Origin: Petasospora fabianii
Taxonomy: Eukaryota > Ascomycota > Saccharomycetes > Phaffomycetales > Wickerhamomycetaceae
Reading direction: 5' to 3'
NCBI GenBank assembly: GCA_022641835.1
Contig: CP048725.1
Span: 62,001 to 126,000, forward strand
DNA length: 64,000 nt
Positions 50,101 through 58,295 of the stretch are shown piece by piece (the first letter of the stretch is position 1; every line of letters starts with the position of its first letter). The translations under genes were made by a program, and so were the position numbers. The notes beneath the pieces were generated by a model. It did not search any database, was not told the DNA's origin, and saw nothing but the letters and a program-made list of their open reading frames with translations.

Positions 50101-51210
50101 GAAAATGGTAGAGTTGACAGCATCATCCACTTGGGAAGGGAGGCAGTAAACAGCGGATGGAACTGCCGTAGTGTCTTTCTCTTGGACAGTCTCAGGTTGG
50201 TTTTCCTCTGCAAGGTTGATGAGTGGGGTCTGGACGAACGGACCAACAGCCCAGCCTGCATGATGGGCAGCAGTTGGTGTGAGAACCTGGAACATAACCA
50301 GCTTCTTAGCAAAGTCCACTGGGTGTGCAGTTTCTGTCTGTGAACTAAAGTCAGCACCAATTACAACAATTTCGTTACTGTCATCTTGGTCATCTTCATC
50401 GTCTTCACCTCCCATGACAACGTCTGTACCAATCACATTAGAGACACCAATCTGCTTGACAGTCTTAGGCACGCTAATCTCAAATTCCCATGTTGGCTTC
50501 TCCCAGATGTTGTCGACACATGGAAGCCAAGAAGATGTACTCACGCCAAGTGCATTGTTAGATGTGTAGGCATGCCACTCCGATCTGTTGATCTGAGAAT
50601 CTTTACCTCCCACAAAATGGACACCTGACTGCGGATTCTTGACTGAGAAATCAATTCTCATTGTAAGAGCCTTGTACTGCACTTCTGGATGTGTATGTGT
50701 GGCTTTATGACTTCCCGGTGAGTCTCTATAACCATTCGGAGTGTTCCTTGAGTTGATATATTCCTGTTGCTGAAGATGGAGCCCCTCTGGGATGAAGATC
50801 GTGAGGTCATCAGTATTCTCCCCGGTATATATCTTCTTCATCTTACCTTTATAAATGTGGTGCTGCTCAATGTCATGAATGAAAGGCTTCTTCTCTGGGT
50901 TCGTAATAGTTTCGAGCTCATCCTTCAACGGGTCCTGATAGTGGAACAAAGCCCGTCGTTGATTGACCAAAACGCTCTTGATTTCAACCTGTCGGCAGTC
51001 AAGTTTGATATGCCTCAAAATGGACTGATATGAATTGACTGTGAGTTCTGTGTAGCCGCTTATCGTGTTAGCCTCGAGGTCGACATCAATGGAGACCTTC
51101 TGGTGGGACACTCTGAAGCTCCTTGTGGGCGGGGCCGCCACGTTCGCAGAGCGGCGGCCCACTGCGCCGGGCGTGGAAGCACTGACGCTCGGGTGATCGT
51201 GGGAAGACAT
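47107..51210 (-). CDS. TAF2: TFIID subunit Taf2
   Basis: A 1367-residue TFIID subunit built on an M1-aminopeptidase-like scaffold that lacks peptidase activity. Family stretches include FRVSHQKVSIDVDLEANTISGYTELTV near residues 32-58, FSVKNPQSGVHFVGG, WLPCVDNIWEKPTWEFEI and YPYISYAMVFVSDLDVVFNGFGGLSIL. The expected gluzincin motif is absent there, as in the family. HEAT-like helical repeats follow. The C-terminal ~200 residues are basic and low in complexity, ending in KPKLKLKFKAFK. The frame is open to an ATG at 51330 (1407 residues), but the ATG at 51210 gives a better gap to MRC1. Either start is possible. Confidence 0.9.
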   Translation of the reverse strand: MSSHDHPSVSASTPGAVGRRSANVAAPPTRSFRVSHQKVSIDVDLEANTISGYTELTVNSYQSILRHIKLDCRQVEIKSVLVNQRRALFHYQDPLKDELETITNPEKKPFIHDIEQHHIYKGKMKKIYTGENTDDLTIFIPEGLHLQQQEYINSRNTPNGYRDSPGSHKATHTHPEVQYKALTMRIDFSVKNPQSGVHFVGGKDSQINRSEWHAYTSNNALGVSTSSWLPCVDNIWEKPTWEFEISVPKTVKQIGVSNVIGTDVVMGGEDDEDDQDDSNEIVVIGADFSSQTETAHPVDFAKKLVMFQVLTPTAAHHAGWAVGPFVQTPLINLAEENQPETVQEKDTTAVPSAVYCLPSQVDDAVNSTIFLYKTIDFYSREFGSYPYISYAMVFVSDLDVVFNGFGGLSILSNYILYPATAIEPIYDTTYTLSLALAEQWSGIYLVPKTYSDIWATIGISHFMTLQFIRRLMGTNEYKYRVKKQSEKICDQDVGKPPLSDPYFRFPITMIDLDFIKLKAPVVMFILDRRMTKTDKSFGLTRVIPKIFVQAMSGDLPNGCLSTQHFQHVCEKVGHNRLESFFRQWVHGCGVPIFRVSQRFNKKRMFIEMGIRQVQNQETEKLHPDGSTFISEATRELEDSENQYTPSLFTGPMTIRIHEADGTPYEHIVDLKEGFTKLDIQYNTKYKRLKRSQKQIKSDKEAKENAEEDETVLLHCLGDILQTENDVKNWNLTEWTKEEEEKMTNEAFEWIRVDADFEWICKIHLNQPDYMYASQLQQDRDVEAQVESIQYFANSNASALYSSILLRTLMDSRYYYGVRIEAAMGIAKFAKEQIGSIGSKHLLKAFKTQYCFENSNIPLPNDFSDFSSYLIKKGIISSLSTVRDSNGNCPLEIRKFLLDLLKFNQNLNNPFTDSYYICHLMTCIVDATLANPLHDSLGQLNDADKKFLDDVVDELSRHQKMTEWLPSNDGSVGVNAIKNKLRLSRRALLKITPEELLSRTKASYPENVRVLAFRGLFDMGGLKNETILQYFLYSTLFEKSLKLKHKLISSFIQSIGSAVVNGAGDDLDEDELSKDIVIEEKEEPQDSGFVVVEESGSNKAAFETRRVAAARATLTGAIDLLRRDYSGYKPLRDVLWNAVRHPLLGLVQKRDLFDLIYVLIPAYDTLEVSFAIPREKKITASNQGDGLVSIKRGGLLKLTLVTKVSGNGVTVKAPAPATTKPAAAKAKSLPKIILKPSSSNVATSQPSTTAPNISRAAHYKATIKRSESGPLRYVKIDRRNKNIIVSANPLKVSKPSKKVTLRLPSEKLRIATSRSATPVSTPQSKKQSLSFTNSASPDVKLNLPALKTAPSSDDAPKPKLKLKFKAFK

Positions 51211-51477
51211 CAATGGCAGCTGGCCAAATTGATGGGTGGGAATAGCGCAAAGAATACGCTTGTTGATGTTCTCGTAGAGACTTGTAGACACTTGTTCCGC
51301 GAAATGATGAAGTGAGCATTCGCCCAACATCCGAACACCAGTATAAGGAGAATGGTATGGGCACCCTACTGCAACCTACAGACGCGTCACGAAAAAGTAC
51401 GCGTCAGTTTATATACAACTCCTTGGCTACTACGAACCTATCACCTACACGGTCAGTTGCCGCTAAGTAGACGCATA
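51211..51477. promoter_or_regulatory. TAF2-MRC1 divergent promoter with two MCBs, an SCB and TATA
   Basis: Perfect ACGCGT at 51382-51387 and 51399-51404 flank a CACGAAA SCB heptamer at 51388-51394. TATATA follows at 51410-51415, about 63 bp before the MRC1 ATG. The layout is a textbook G1/S promoter and sets the MRC1 start at 51478 rather than 51352. Confidence 0.75.
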
Positions 51478-54400
51478 ATGGACCTTTTTGACGACCTGGA
51501 CATTGAGCCGGTTAAGGCTAGAACGTTCAGGGCCCAGGTCGACATCGACATCGCCAGTGACGCGGAAAGTCAAGACATCAACAGTACACAAGCCATCATC
51601 AATGATCAGTCAGGATCACCCAACGCTCCTCCATTTGTCAATGTGCTCAACATGTCCAGCAGCTCTATTCTCAACACGAAGACAACATTAGAACCATCTG
51701 TCAAAGACAGTGCACCAGCTGTCGACCGCATTGGTACCGGTAACGCATTGCTCTCCAAGATCAAGAGACGTCTAAATGGTGAGCTAGAATCAGAACCGGA
51801 ATCGGCTCTCACCCAGAACGTGGATGAACATGACATCTCAACACAGCGAATCCAACCCGAGATCAGCTCAACTCAGCCCTCCCAGACCCAGGTTATTGCT
51901 ACACAGAACGTCTCAGCTCACGAACATTTCGATTCCATTCCGGAAACTCAAAAGATCGGAACGACTACCACCGTTAGCGAAGTGCAAACCCAGGTCATTG
52001 AGAAAACAACAAGAAAGGAATCACAGACCATACAAGAGGATGAACTTACAGCTGCGACTCTCGCCATAGGCTCCGGTGACTCGGCTCCAACACAAGCCAT
52101 AGCTGTTGCTCCTACACCTGACCATGAAAGCGATGGTGAAGCAACTATTTCACTGCGTCGCAATTACAAGAGCATTGGTTTCTTGTCTGACGATGAAGAT
52201 GAAGTTGGTGAACAAACTTCTACACAACCTACAGTCAAAAATCCTCTGTCTACTGGGTCATCCGGTATCAATGATGCTGCATCTGCTGAAGAGAACGTCA
52301 CTGAGAATGAACCACAGAATGTTGCCAAAGGCACGAAACTCTTCTTCAGTGATTCCGAGAGTGACACTGAGGAACCTTTAAAGACACAATCAGATGCTAG
52401 GGAAGATCGTGAGAAGAGAATTGCATTAAGGGTTGAGAAAGTCAGGGCTGAACGTCTACTCAAGAAACAACAAGAAGATGCTAAGAAATCGAAAGACCTG
52501 GATAATGTTCACACCACCAAGAAGTCCAAAACGTTTAATGAGAAGGCGGGTGAAGATGAAAAAGAGAGCATTGATGCTGAGTCTAGTGAATCTGAAGATG
52601 AAGACAAGCATGAAAGGCAGGGTCTCGACATTGAAGTCGTTACGCGCAAGACATTCGCCAAGACTGATTTGTTTGCAGCCTTTGGTTTCAACAAACATGG
52701 CTCTCGTGACATCAAGTCTGAGCCAATACCTACAAAGTCAGAGACCGCTGAGACTACTCCGCTCAAGTCACCTGCTGCTGATATCAAATTGGCTCCTCCA
52801 GCTGCTCATGATGACATTAATCTCGACAGTGACAGTGATGACGACGACTTTGAAATCAAGGATATGCTCAAGCCAGGCCCGCTTCCATCAAAGGTCAAAT
52901 CTCAAAAGCCGGTTATGGGCCCATTTGTTCCTCCACCCAAACTCGACAAGGCCTCCAGCGACGTGGAAGTCATTAATCTTGACGATAGTGATAGCGACTT
53001 CGACATTGAGGCCCCTGTATCCAAATCCAAGGTCCTGGACGTCAAGGCCAAGTTCAGTAAGAAGAGCATCGAGAAGAAGAAGGCTAAGCATAGGGCCAAT
53101 ATCATGACGAAAAACTCCATATTGAAGCTTTTGAAGAGCTCCGCCAGACAGCAGATCACTGCTGACATGAAGGAGAGACGCGTTGATGCTCCTGAGATGA
53201 CCAAGGATGAGATTGAGGAGGTGCTTGATGTTGAAAAACTTTTGATGAAGCACCTACAGCATGCTAACACTGTCAGTGAGCAAGAGAAACAGAAGGCCAG
53301 AGAGAACAGACTCAGTAATGACGACACTGATGAGGAATGGGAATCAGATGTTCCTGATAGTGATGTTGATGCATCTCGCTCTAATGATGAAGACGACGAC
53401 GATGATGATGATGATGATGATGCTGATAACGACGCTGATGCCATTCCGTCCAGTCAAATACCCAAGGGTGCCGACAAGGAGGAGGATGACGAGGAGTCCA
53501 CCCAAATCAGCAAAAAGTCCAGAAGAAAAAATGCCATTGATGATGATAACGATGACGATCAAGAGGAAATGCCTGCATCAAAGATTTCAATTGCTGATGT
53601 TCTCGGAAAGTCTAAGAAGGGTGATGGTATCGACCTTGGGTTCTTTGGTGGTAACTTGTCTCAAATCCCTCTTGACTCCAATTCACAAAATCCCAAGAAT
53701 GATCTCGGTGTCAGTATGACTCAATTGTTTGAGAAGGGCTCCCCTCAAGCTACTGTCTATGGAGAGAAGGCATTCCAACAGCTCAGAGACAAGAACAATG
53801 GTGTTATTGGTGATGATTTGCCTACTGCAGATCTCTCCAGAGCTGATGACAGCGTGAAAGAGGATTCTTTCATCAAATCCGTCACACAAAATGATGAAGC
53901 TATCGACTATGATGCACCTGCTACACAGCTCACGGAGATTGAAGCTCCATCTGCTAATCCATCATTCACCGCTCCAGCTCCTTCCCAGATGGAATCGTTT
54001 GGCTCTGCCACAATAAGGGACGCTGCTACACAGGTCGATCCTGTTGATACTACTGATCAGGATACACAGAAGGATGAGCAAGATTGCTCCCCAGTAAAGG
54101 TCCATGCAAGAAAAAGACTGATGAAAAAGACTGTGCTCTCCGATATTGAGTCTGGAAGTGATAACGACGATGCAGATGAAGAGGAGGAGACCGAAGAGGA
54201 GAGACAAGAGAGATTGAGGCAGGCTGAGATCTTCAAGGAGCTACGTCGTAAAGACTTCATTGAGGAGAAACGTCGTAAGAAGGAGTTGAAGTCCAAGGGT
54301 CTCGATATGATCATGGAGAATGAAGCTGAGGAATCTGAGGATGAATGGGTCGGCGCTGGTGGTGCCGATGGTGAGAAGTACGACGAGATGGACTCTGAAG

Positions 54401-55362
54401 ATGAGAAGATGTTTGATGATATTACTAGAGTCAAGGAGAATCGCTCTGAATTGGTGAAGAGACTCAACGATGAATCTGCTGAAAGTGACCAGAAAATGCT
54501 CATGAAGATCTTGAAGGATTTGGAGACTGGCAACTGGAAGAAGCGTGGCAGAGGTGAGGACATGACCGGTCTTGACTACGAAGATGAGGAGGACGCGCTC
54601 ATCAGAAAGTACAGAATCTACAAACAGAACAAGAAAAGAGCTCTTCTTGAAGAGGATGCTAATTTGAGACAATTGGCCAAGGACAAGAAGTCACAAGCAT
54701 TTTTCCAATCCATCATGGAGGACTCTCAGCAGGACGCTAAGAACAAGATATTTGGTGGTGTTGAGTCCGAGAGCAGTCAAAGTGAAGATGAAGATGAGAA
54801 CGACGATCCATTTGTTGAGGCGGCTAGTGAAAACAAAGCCTCTCAAGAGGTAGTTAAGAAGACGAAGAAGAGAACCATCACGCAGGCTTATGTGCAGAAG
54901 TCTCTTTCCTTCTTGAACGAACTAGATGGTGGTGATTCCCCAGCTCCAGAACACAACGACTTGGATGAAGATGATTCATTCGATGACTTGCACACTTTGA
55001 AACAGAACTCGGTCATCCAGATTCCAATCCAGACACCACAAAAGAGAAAGACTATAGTCCTCGACGGTGAAAACTCCTCTCCAACTGATATGTTCAAGAT
55101 GCCATCCATGAGGAGGTCGTTCCAGACTTTCGAGACAACAACGGTGAGAAACACAGATGTCACCTTCTCGACCTCTTCAAAGGTGGTTTCTGGTGCAAGC
55201 TCTTCCATTATGTCGCTTGGTAAGTCTAGAGTTACCTCTACGAAGCTAGATGTCAAGTCTCAAAGAGTGTTGAAGGCTCAAAAGGTGAAGAGACAGGTCA
55301 AGAGCATCTCTAATGGTGTGGTGAAAAGATTGGCTAGTGTTGATGGTGGGGCCTTTGAGTAA
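51478..55362 (+). CDS. MRC1: Replication checkpoint mediator Mrc1 (claspin)
   Basis: A 1294-residue acidic, mostly disordered protein that travels with the replisome and passes the Mec1 signal to Rad53. The N-terminal half has many SQ/TQ motifs, which are Mec1 phosphorylation sites in the family. The conserved central Mrc1 domain appears near residue 948 (NEAEESEDEWVGAGGADGE) and continues through MLMKILKDLETGNWKKR. A late conserved stretch is QAYVQKSLSFLNELD followed by LHTLKQNSVIQ. An acidic repeat (Asp run at 53392-53423) lies in the middle. The open frame extends 126 bp upstream to 51352 across the MCBs and TATA, so the ATG at 51478 is used. Confidence 0.92.
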   Translation: MDLFDDLDIEPVKARTFRAQVDIDIASDAESQDINSTQAIINDQSGSPNAPPFVNVLNMSSSSILNTKTTLEPSVKDSAPAVDRIGTGNALLSKIKRRLNGELESEPESALTQNVDEHDISTQRIQPEISSTQPSQTQVIATQNVSAHEHFDSIPETQKIGTTTTVSEVQTQVIEKTTRKESQTIQEDELTAATLAIGSGDSAPTQAIAVAPTPDHESDGEATISLRRNYKSIGFLSDDEDEVGEQTSTQPTVKNPLSTGSSGINDAASAEENVTENEPQNVAKGTKLFFSDSESDTEEPLKTQSDAREDREKRIALRVEKVRAERLLKKQQEDAKKSKDLDNVHTTKKSKTFNEKAGEDEKESIDAESSESEDEDKHERQGLDIEVVTRKTFAKTDLFAAFGFNKHGSRDIKSEPIPTKSETAETTPLKSPAADIKLAPPAAHDDINLDSDSDDDDFEIKDMLKPGPLPSKVKSQKPVMGPFVPPPKLDKASSDVEVINLDDSDSDFDIEAPVSKSKVLDVKAKFSKKSIEKKKAKHRANIMTKNSILKLLKSSARQQITADMKERRVDAPEMTKDEIEEVLDVEKLLMKHLQHANTVSEQEKQKARENRLSNDDTDEEWESDVPDSDVDASRSNDEDDDDDDDDDDADNDADAIPSSQIPKGADKEEDDEESTQISKKSRRKNAIDDDNDDDQEEMPASKISIADVLGKSKKGDGIDLGFFGGNLSQIPLDSNSQNPKNDLGVSMTQLFEKGSPQATVYGEKAFQQLRDKNNGVIGDDLPTADLSRADDSVKEDSFIKSVTQNDEAIDYDAPATQLTEIEAPSANPSFTAPAPSQMESFGSATIRDAATQVDPVDTTDQDTQKDEQDCSPVKVHARKRLMKKTVLSDIESGSDNDDADEEEETEEERQERLRQAEIFKELRRKDFIEEKRRKKELKSKGLDMIMENEAEESEDEWVGAGGADGEKYDEMDSEDEKMFDDITRVKENRSELVKRLNDESAESDQKMLMKILKDLETGNWKKRGRGEDMTGLDYEDEEDALIRKYRIYKQNKKRALLEEDANLRQLAKDKKSQAFFQSIMEDSQQDAKNKIFGGVESESSQSEDEDENDDPFVEAASENKASQEVVKKTKKRTITQAYVQKSLSFLNELDGGDSPAPEHNDLDEDDSFDDLHTLKQNSVIQIPIQTPQKRKTIVLDGENSSPTDMFKMPSMRRSFQTFETTTVRNTDVTFSTSSKVVSGASSSIMSLGKSRVTSTKLDVKSQRVLKAQKVKRQVKSISNGVVKRLASVDGGAFE
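53392..53423. repeat. GAY trinucleotide run in MRC1
   Basis: An unbroken run of GAC/GAT triplets encodes poly-Asp in the acidic middle of Mrc1. Both codons are used, so the tract is likely kept for its charge rather than purely by slippage. Confidence 0.8.
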
Positions 55363-55455
55363 TAATGTATTTAATACTATGGTCAGTTTGGCGTAATGGT
55401 TTGGCAATTGGAGACTACTTCTTGTTGTTCACTGTCGTAGGATGTACAATAAATA

Positions 55456-57753
55456 TTAGTCGAAGACAAGATCGTTTGCGAGAGCATCTTTCAAAGCAGC
55501 GTGGCTAACTCTAGATGAGACTACCAAGCTCGTGCTCATCGAAGAGCTCTCTCCATGCTGGACAATTTTAGACCCATGTGGACCCATTGTCAATGTTGAA
55601 AAGCTACCTTTGATCTGCTCGCGAGTGGTGACGTTCCAAGCATTGGCCCTTTGAGGCTGTGTCGATGAAATGGAAGGAGCAATTGATCGTTTGCCCACCT
55701 CAGATGTCACCACAGCTGTAGATTTGAGCATTGATTGTGGGGTCAGTTTGTTCACGAGACGAGGCCATCCTTCGTCGTTGCTTGTTGGGGAGGTACAAGA
55801 CTCGAATGAGTGGTATTTGGACTTGGACTTGGCTGGAGCAGTGGGCTCCTCAGTGACAGATGCCAGCGGAGATGACTTCGGTGGTGCCTTAGTCTTCGAG
55901 CCTAGCAGTGACCCAAAGAATGACGCACCAAAAGGAGAAGGTTCACTACCTTTTGTTGAAACTGAAGCAGCTGATTCTCTTGCGATAGCAGTTGACGGTT
56001 GTTTTGATGAGCTGCTAAACCATGATGAAAAGGCATTCGATGGTTTCGGAGTAGCTTCAAGTTTCCTGGAGTGTGACACGAGATTTGACAATGCCTGTTT
56101 GGTTGTTGTGGATCCATTAGATGTGACAGTGAGGTTATTGGCGGAAACCTTGCTAACAGTGGGGGTCTCTTCTTTCGTTGCAGTCTGAGGTTTAGAGAAC
56201 ATCTGCATCCAAAGAAGGGTTTGGGCTCTAGAGTCCTTCCCTGGCTGTACTGGAATTCTTGAAGTCATTACTGAAAAGATGGAATCACAGGAATTGGATC
56301 TGTTCAATTTGTGCTCAAAAGTTGGGAGTTGAGACTTGAAATCTTCTGCACATGAAGACTCCTTGACTGACGGGGATATAGTTGGACCGGATAACACAGC
56401 AGCTGGAGGTGCAAGAGACAGACCACGTCTCCCGAAGAAAATAACTGAATCATCTTTGGCATCTTTGTCGCATGTCTCTTCGTCAAGGTGCTCTTCTCCG
56501 GCTCCTTCTTCTTTTGCTTCTTCTTCTTTTCTCGTATCCTGTGTCCCTTCAATGTCTTGCTTGTTTTCATCCGTTTCGGACAATTCCTTGGTGGAACAAT
56601 CAATCTTCTTTGCTAAATATTCATCAATTTTCAATGAAGCAGGGGAGTTCAAAAACTCTGAGTCTTTTACACCTTTCTCATCATCCAAGTCCTGTTGATT
56701 AACTTTTGTCTTGAGACCAGTGTCGTGAGAGATGAAGTGTCTCAAGTTGAACTTTTGAGCTTGAATTGAAAGACCCGTAGAGTGTATATCATCAGCATCA
56801 GTTGAGGTCATGATGAGCTCTTTCAGGACAAGTGGTGATGATTTGCAACGTGTGTGCTTGCGTGTAGCACTTCTGGTTCTGGAGGCAAGTGGTGATGAAG
56901 GGGGCTTTATCTGGGGGGTAGGCAGGGCTTCAGATGCCGGTGTTTCGTGTTCCATAGGTGATGAGTGAGAGAATATCGTCTCATCAAGAGTGGTGTCAGG
57001 TGTGAGTAGCTGATTCTGTGAATTTTGTGGTGTTGTGAGGACCTGGTTGGTGAGAAGATTGAGATTGAGATTGAGATTGAGTGATGTTCTTCGTGATGTG
57101 GTATCTTGTGACTTGGAGGAGCTGCAACGGATTGGTTTTAGTCTGACATTTGTATCAACCTTCTCTTGCAAGGTTCTTGGGGGGACGTGGTTCATCTCAG
57201 GGGTTGATGGTGTGTCTATAGTAGTTGTGTCCTCGTAAATGAATGATGATGACGATGCTGCTGCTGCTGCTGCTGCTGTTGTTGTTGATGTCACTGGAGC
57301 CGTTGAGAACTCCAGATCCCTCTGATAAAGATTGTCAATCTTTTTCGATAGATATCTAAATTCGAGGAACAAGTTTTCCAATGTTGAAGCTGTTGTTCTC
57401 CAGTTCAAGTCCTCGTCCTTCCAGTTGTGCAGACAGGGTAGGCCCCTTCTCTTTCTCATCGCATTGACCTGTTGTTCAGCCTCAAGCATACTCAACTGGG
57501 ACTCAAAGAACTCTGACCTCATCATAAGCGAGTTCAGCTGGGTCAGGTATGACTGGTACTGGTGCAAATTGCGGGTCAAGAGGTCGATTCTGCTGTCCAT
57601 CTGCGTGATCATGGCACTGGAGACCCTCAATGCGTGGGTGAGTCGAATGTTCTCCTCGATCTTCTCGAGCGTGACAGAGGACTTGTTGAGAATGTCATCG
57701 GTAAGCCTGTTGAGACTCTCTCTGTGGGTCTGGACTGTTCTTGGGATTTCCAT
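55456..57753 (-). CDS. Unrecognised coiled-coil and disordered protein with an SxIP motif
   Basis: I do not recognise this 765-residue protein. Residues 1-150 are helical and probably coiled coil (DILNKSSVTLEKIEENIRL, QMDSRIDLLTRNLHQYQSYL, SQLSMLEAEQQVNAMRKRRG). The rest is mostly disordered, with an Ala run near residue 160 (a GCT tract at about 57257-57278), an acidic patch near 400-435 and many Ser/Pro-rich blocks. SRIP at residues 498-501 (56251-56262), in MTSRIPVQPGK, fits the SxIP motif by which microtubule tip proteins bind EB1/Bim1. It ends in a conserved-looking segment (ALKDALANDLVFD). A cytoskeletal or cortical role is plausible but only inferred. Confidence 0.8.
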   Translation of the reverse strand: MEIPRTVQTHRESLNRLTDDILNKSSVTLEKIEENIRLTHALRVSSAMITQMDSRIDLLTRNLHQYQSYLTQLNSLMMRSEFFESQLSMLEAEQQVNAMRKRRGLPCLHNWKDEDLNWRTTASTLENLFLEFRYLSKKIDNLYQRDLEFSTAPVTSTTTAAAAAAASSSSFIYEDTTTIDTPSTPEMNHVPPRTLQEKVDTNVRLKPIRCSSSKSQDTTSRRTSLNLNLNLNLLTNQVLTTPQNSQNQLLTPDTTLDETIFSHSSPMEHETPASEALPTPQIKPPSSPLASRTRSATRKHTRCKSSPLVLKELIMTSTDADDIHSTGLSIQAQKFNLRHFISHDTGLKTKVNQQDLDDEKGVKDSEFLNSPASLKIDEYLAKKIDCSTKELSETDENKQDIEGTQDTRKEEEAKEEGAGEEHLDEETCDKDAKDDSVIFFGRRGLSLAPPAAVLSGPTISPSVKESSCAEDFKSQLPTFEHKLNRSNSCDSIFSVMTSRIPVQPGKDSRAQTLLWMQMFSKPQTATKEETPTVSKVSANNLTVTSNGSTTTKQALSNLVSHSRKLEATPKPSNAFSSWFSSSSKQPSTAIARESAASVSTKGSEPSPFGASFFGSLLGSKTKAPPKSSPLASVTEEPTAPAKSKSKYHSFESCTSPTSNDEGWPRLVNKLTPQSMLKSTAVVTSEVGKRSIAPSISSTQPQRANAWNVTTREQIKGSFSTLTMGPHGSKIVQHGESSSMSTSLVVSSRVSHAALKDALANDLVFD
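57257..57278. repeat. GCT/AGC microsatellite in the 55456-57753 gene
   Basis: About seven perfect GCT units on the plus strand, read as GCA-type Ala codons on the coding strand, next to Thr/Ser-rich sequence. The tract then changes to GTT units. Confidence 0.75.
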
Positions 57754-58295
57754 GGAGCTTGTTTCTAGTTGTCTGGCGGTGATGGTGCTGTGCTTCCTAA
57801 CTGGATCACACTAGAGATGGCGCGAGGCCCAGGGGTATGGGGGATGAAGGAAGAGGAAACAAGTGCTCGGGAGATGGCAAACAAGTGGTGAGCCTGGCCT
57901 AGGAATACCTCGGTGTATGATGGTGAAACGACTGAAGTCCCTTTGACGAGTTACTGGTCGGGAGAACACAGTGAAAGAGGTTTCCGAATAGATCAGTGGC
58001 TCTTCGATCCGTTGTTTTTGTTTGTGCTTGGCTGCTTCGCTTTGAAGCCGGTCGCTGCACTGGCTGCGCGGAAATGTAAACAAGCTCACCCGAAGCGGGT
58101 GGTAGGGGCAGCATCCTCGCCTAAACGGGACGCTTCTTAGATCAGGTCCCTGACCCTATTTCTCTACTGCCACGGTAACTGTTCCTATTTAAGAATTAAA
58201 ACACGTTGTGATATTATAACTATAGTTTACACAGCCCGGTCATGTGCGGGCTCTCAATCTCCCATCTCCCATATACAGACATATCTTTAATTCTT
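57754..58295. other. Intergenic region upstream of the coiled-coil gene
   Basis: About 540 bp between its start and the TOS4/PLM2 stop. The last 100 bp are AT-rich and fit a 3' end. The 92-residue frame at 57811-58089 lacks features of a real gene. No known regulatory site stands out. Confidence 0.45.
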
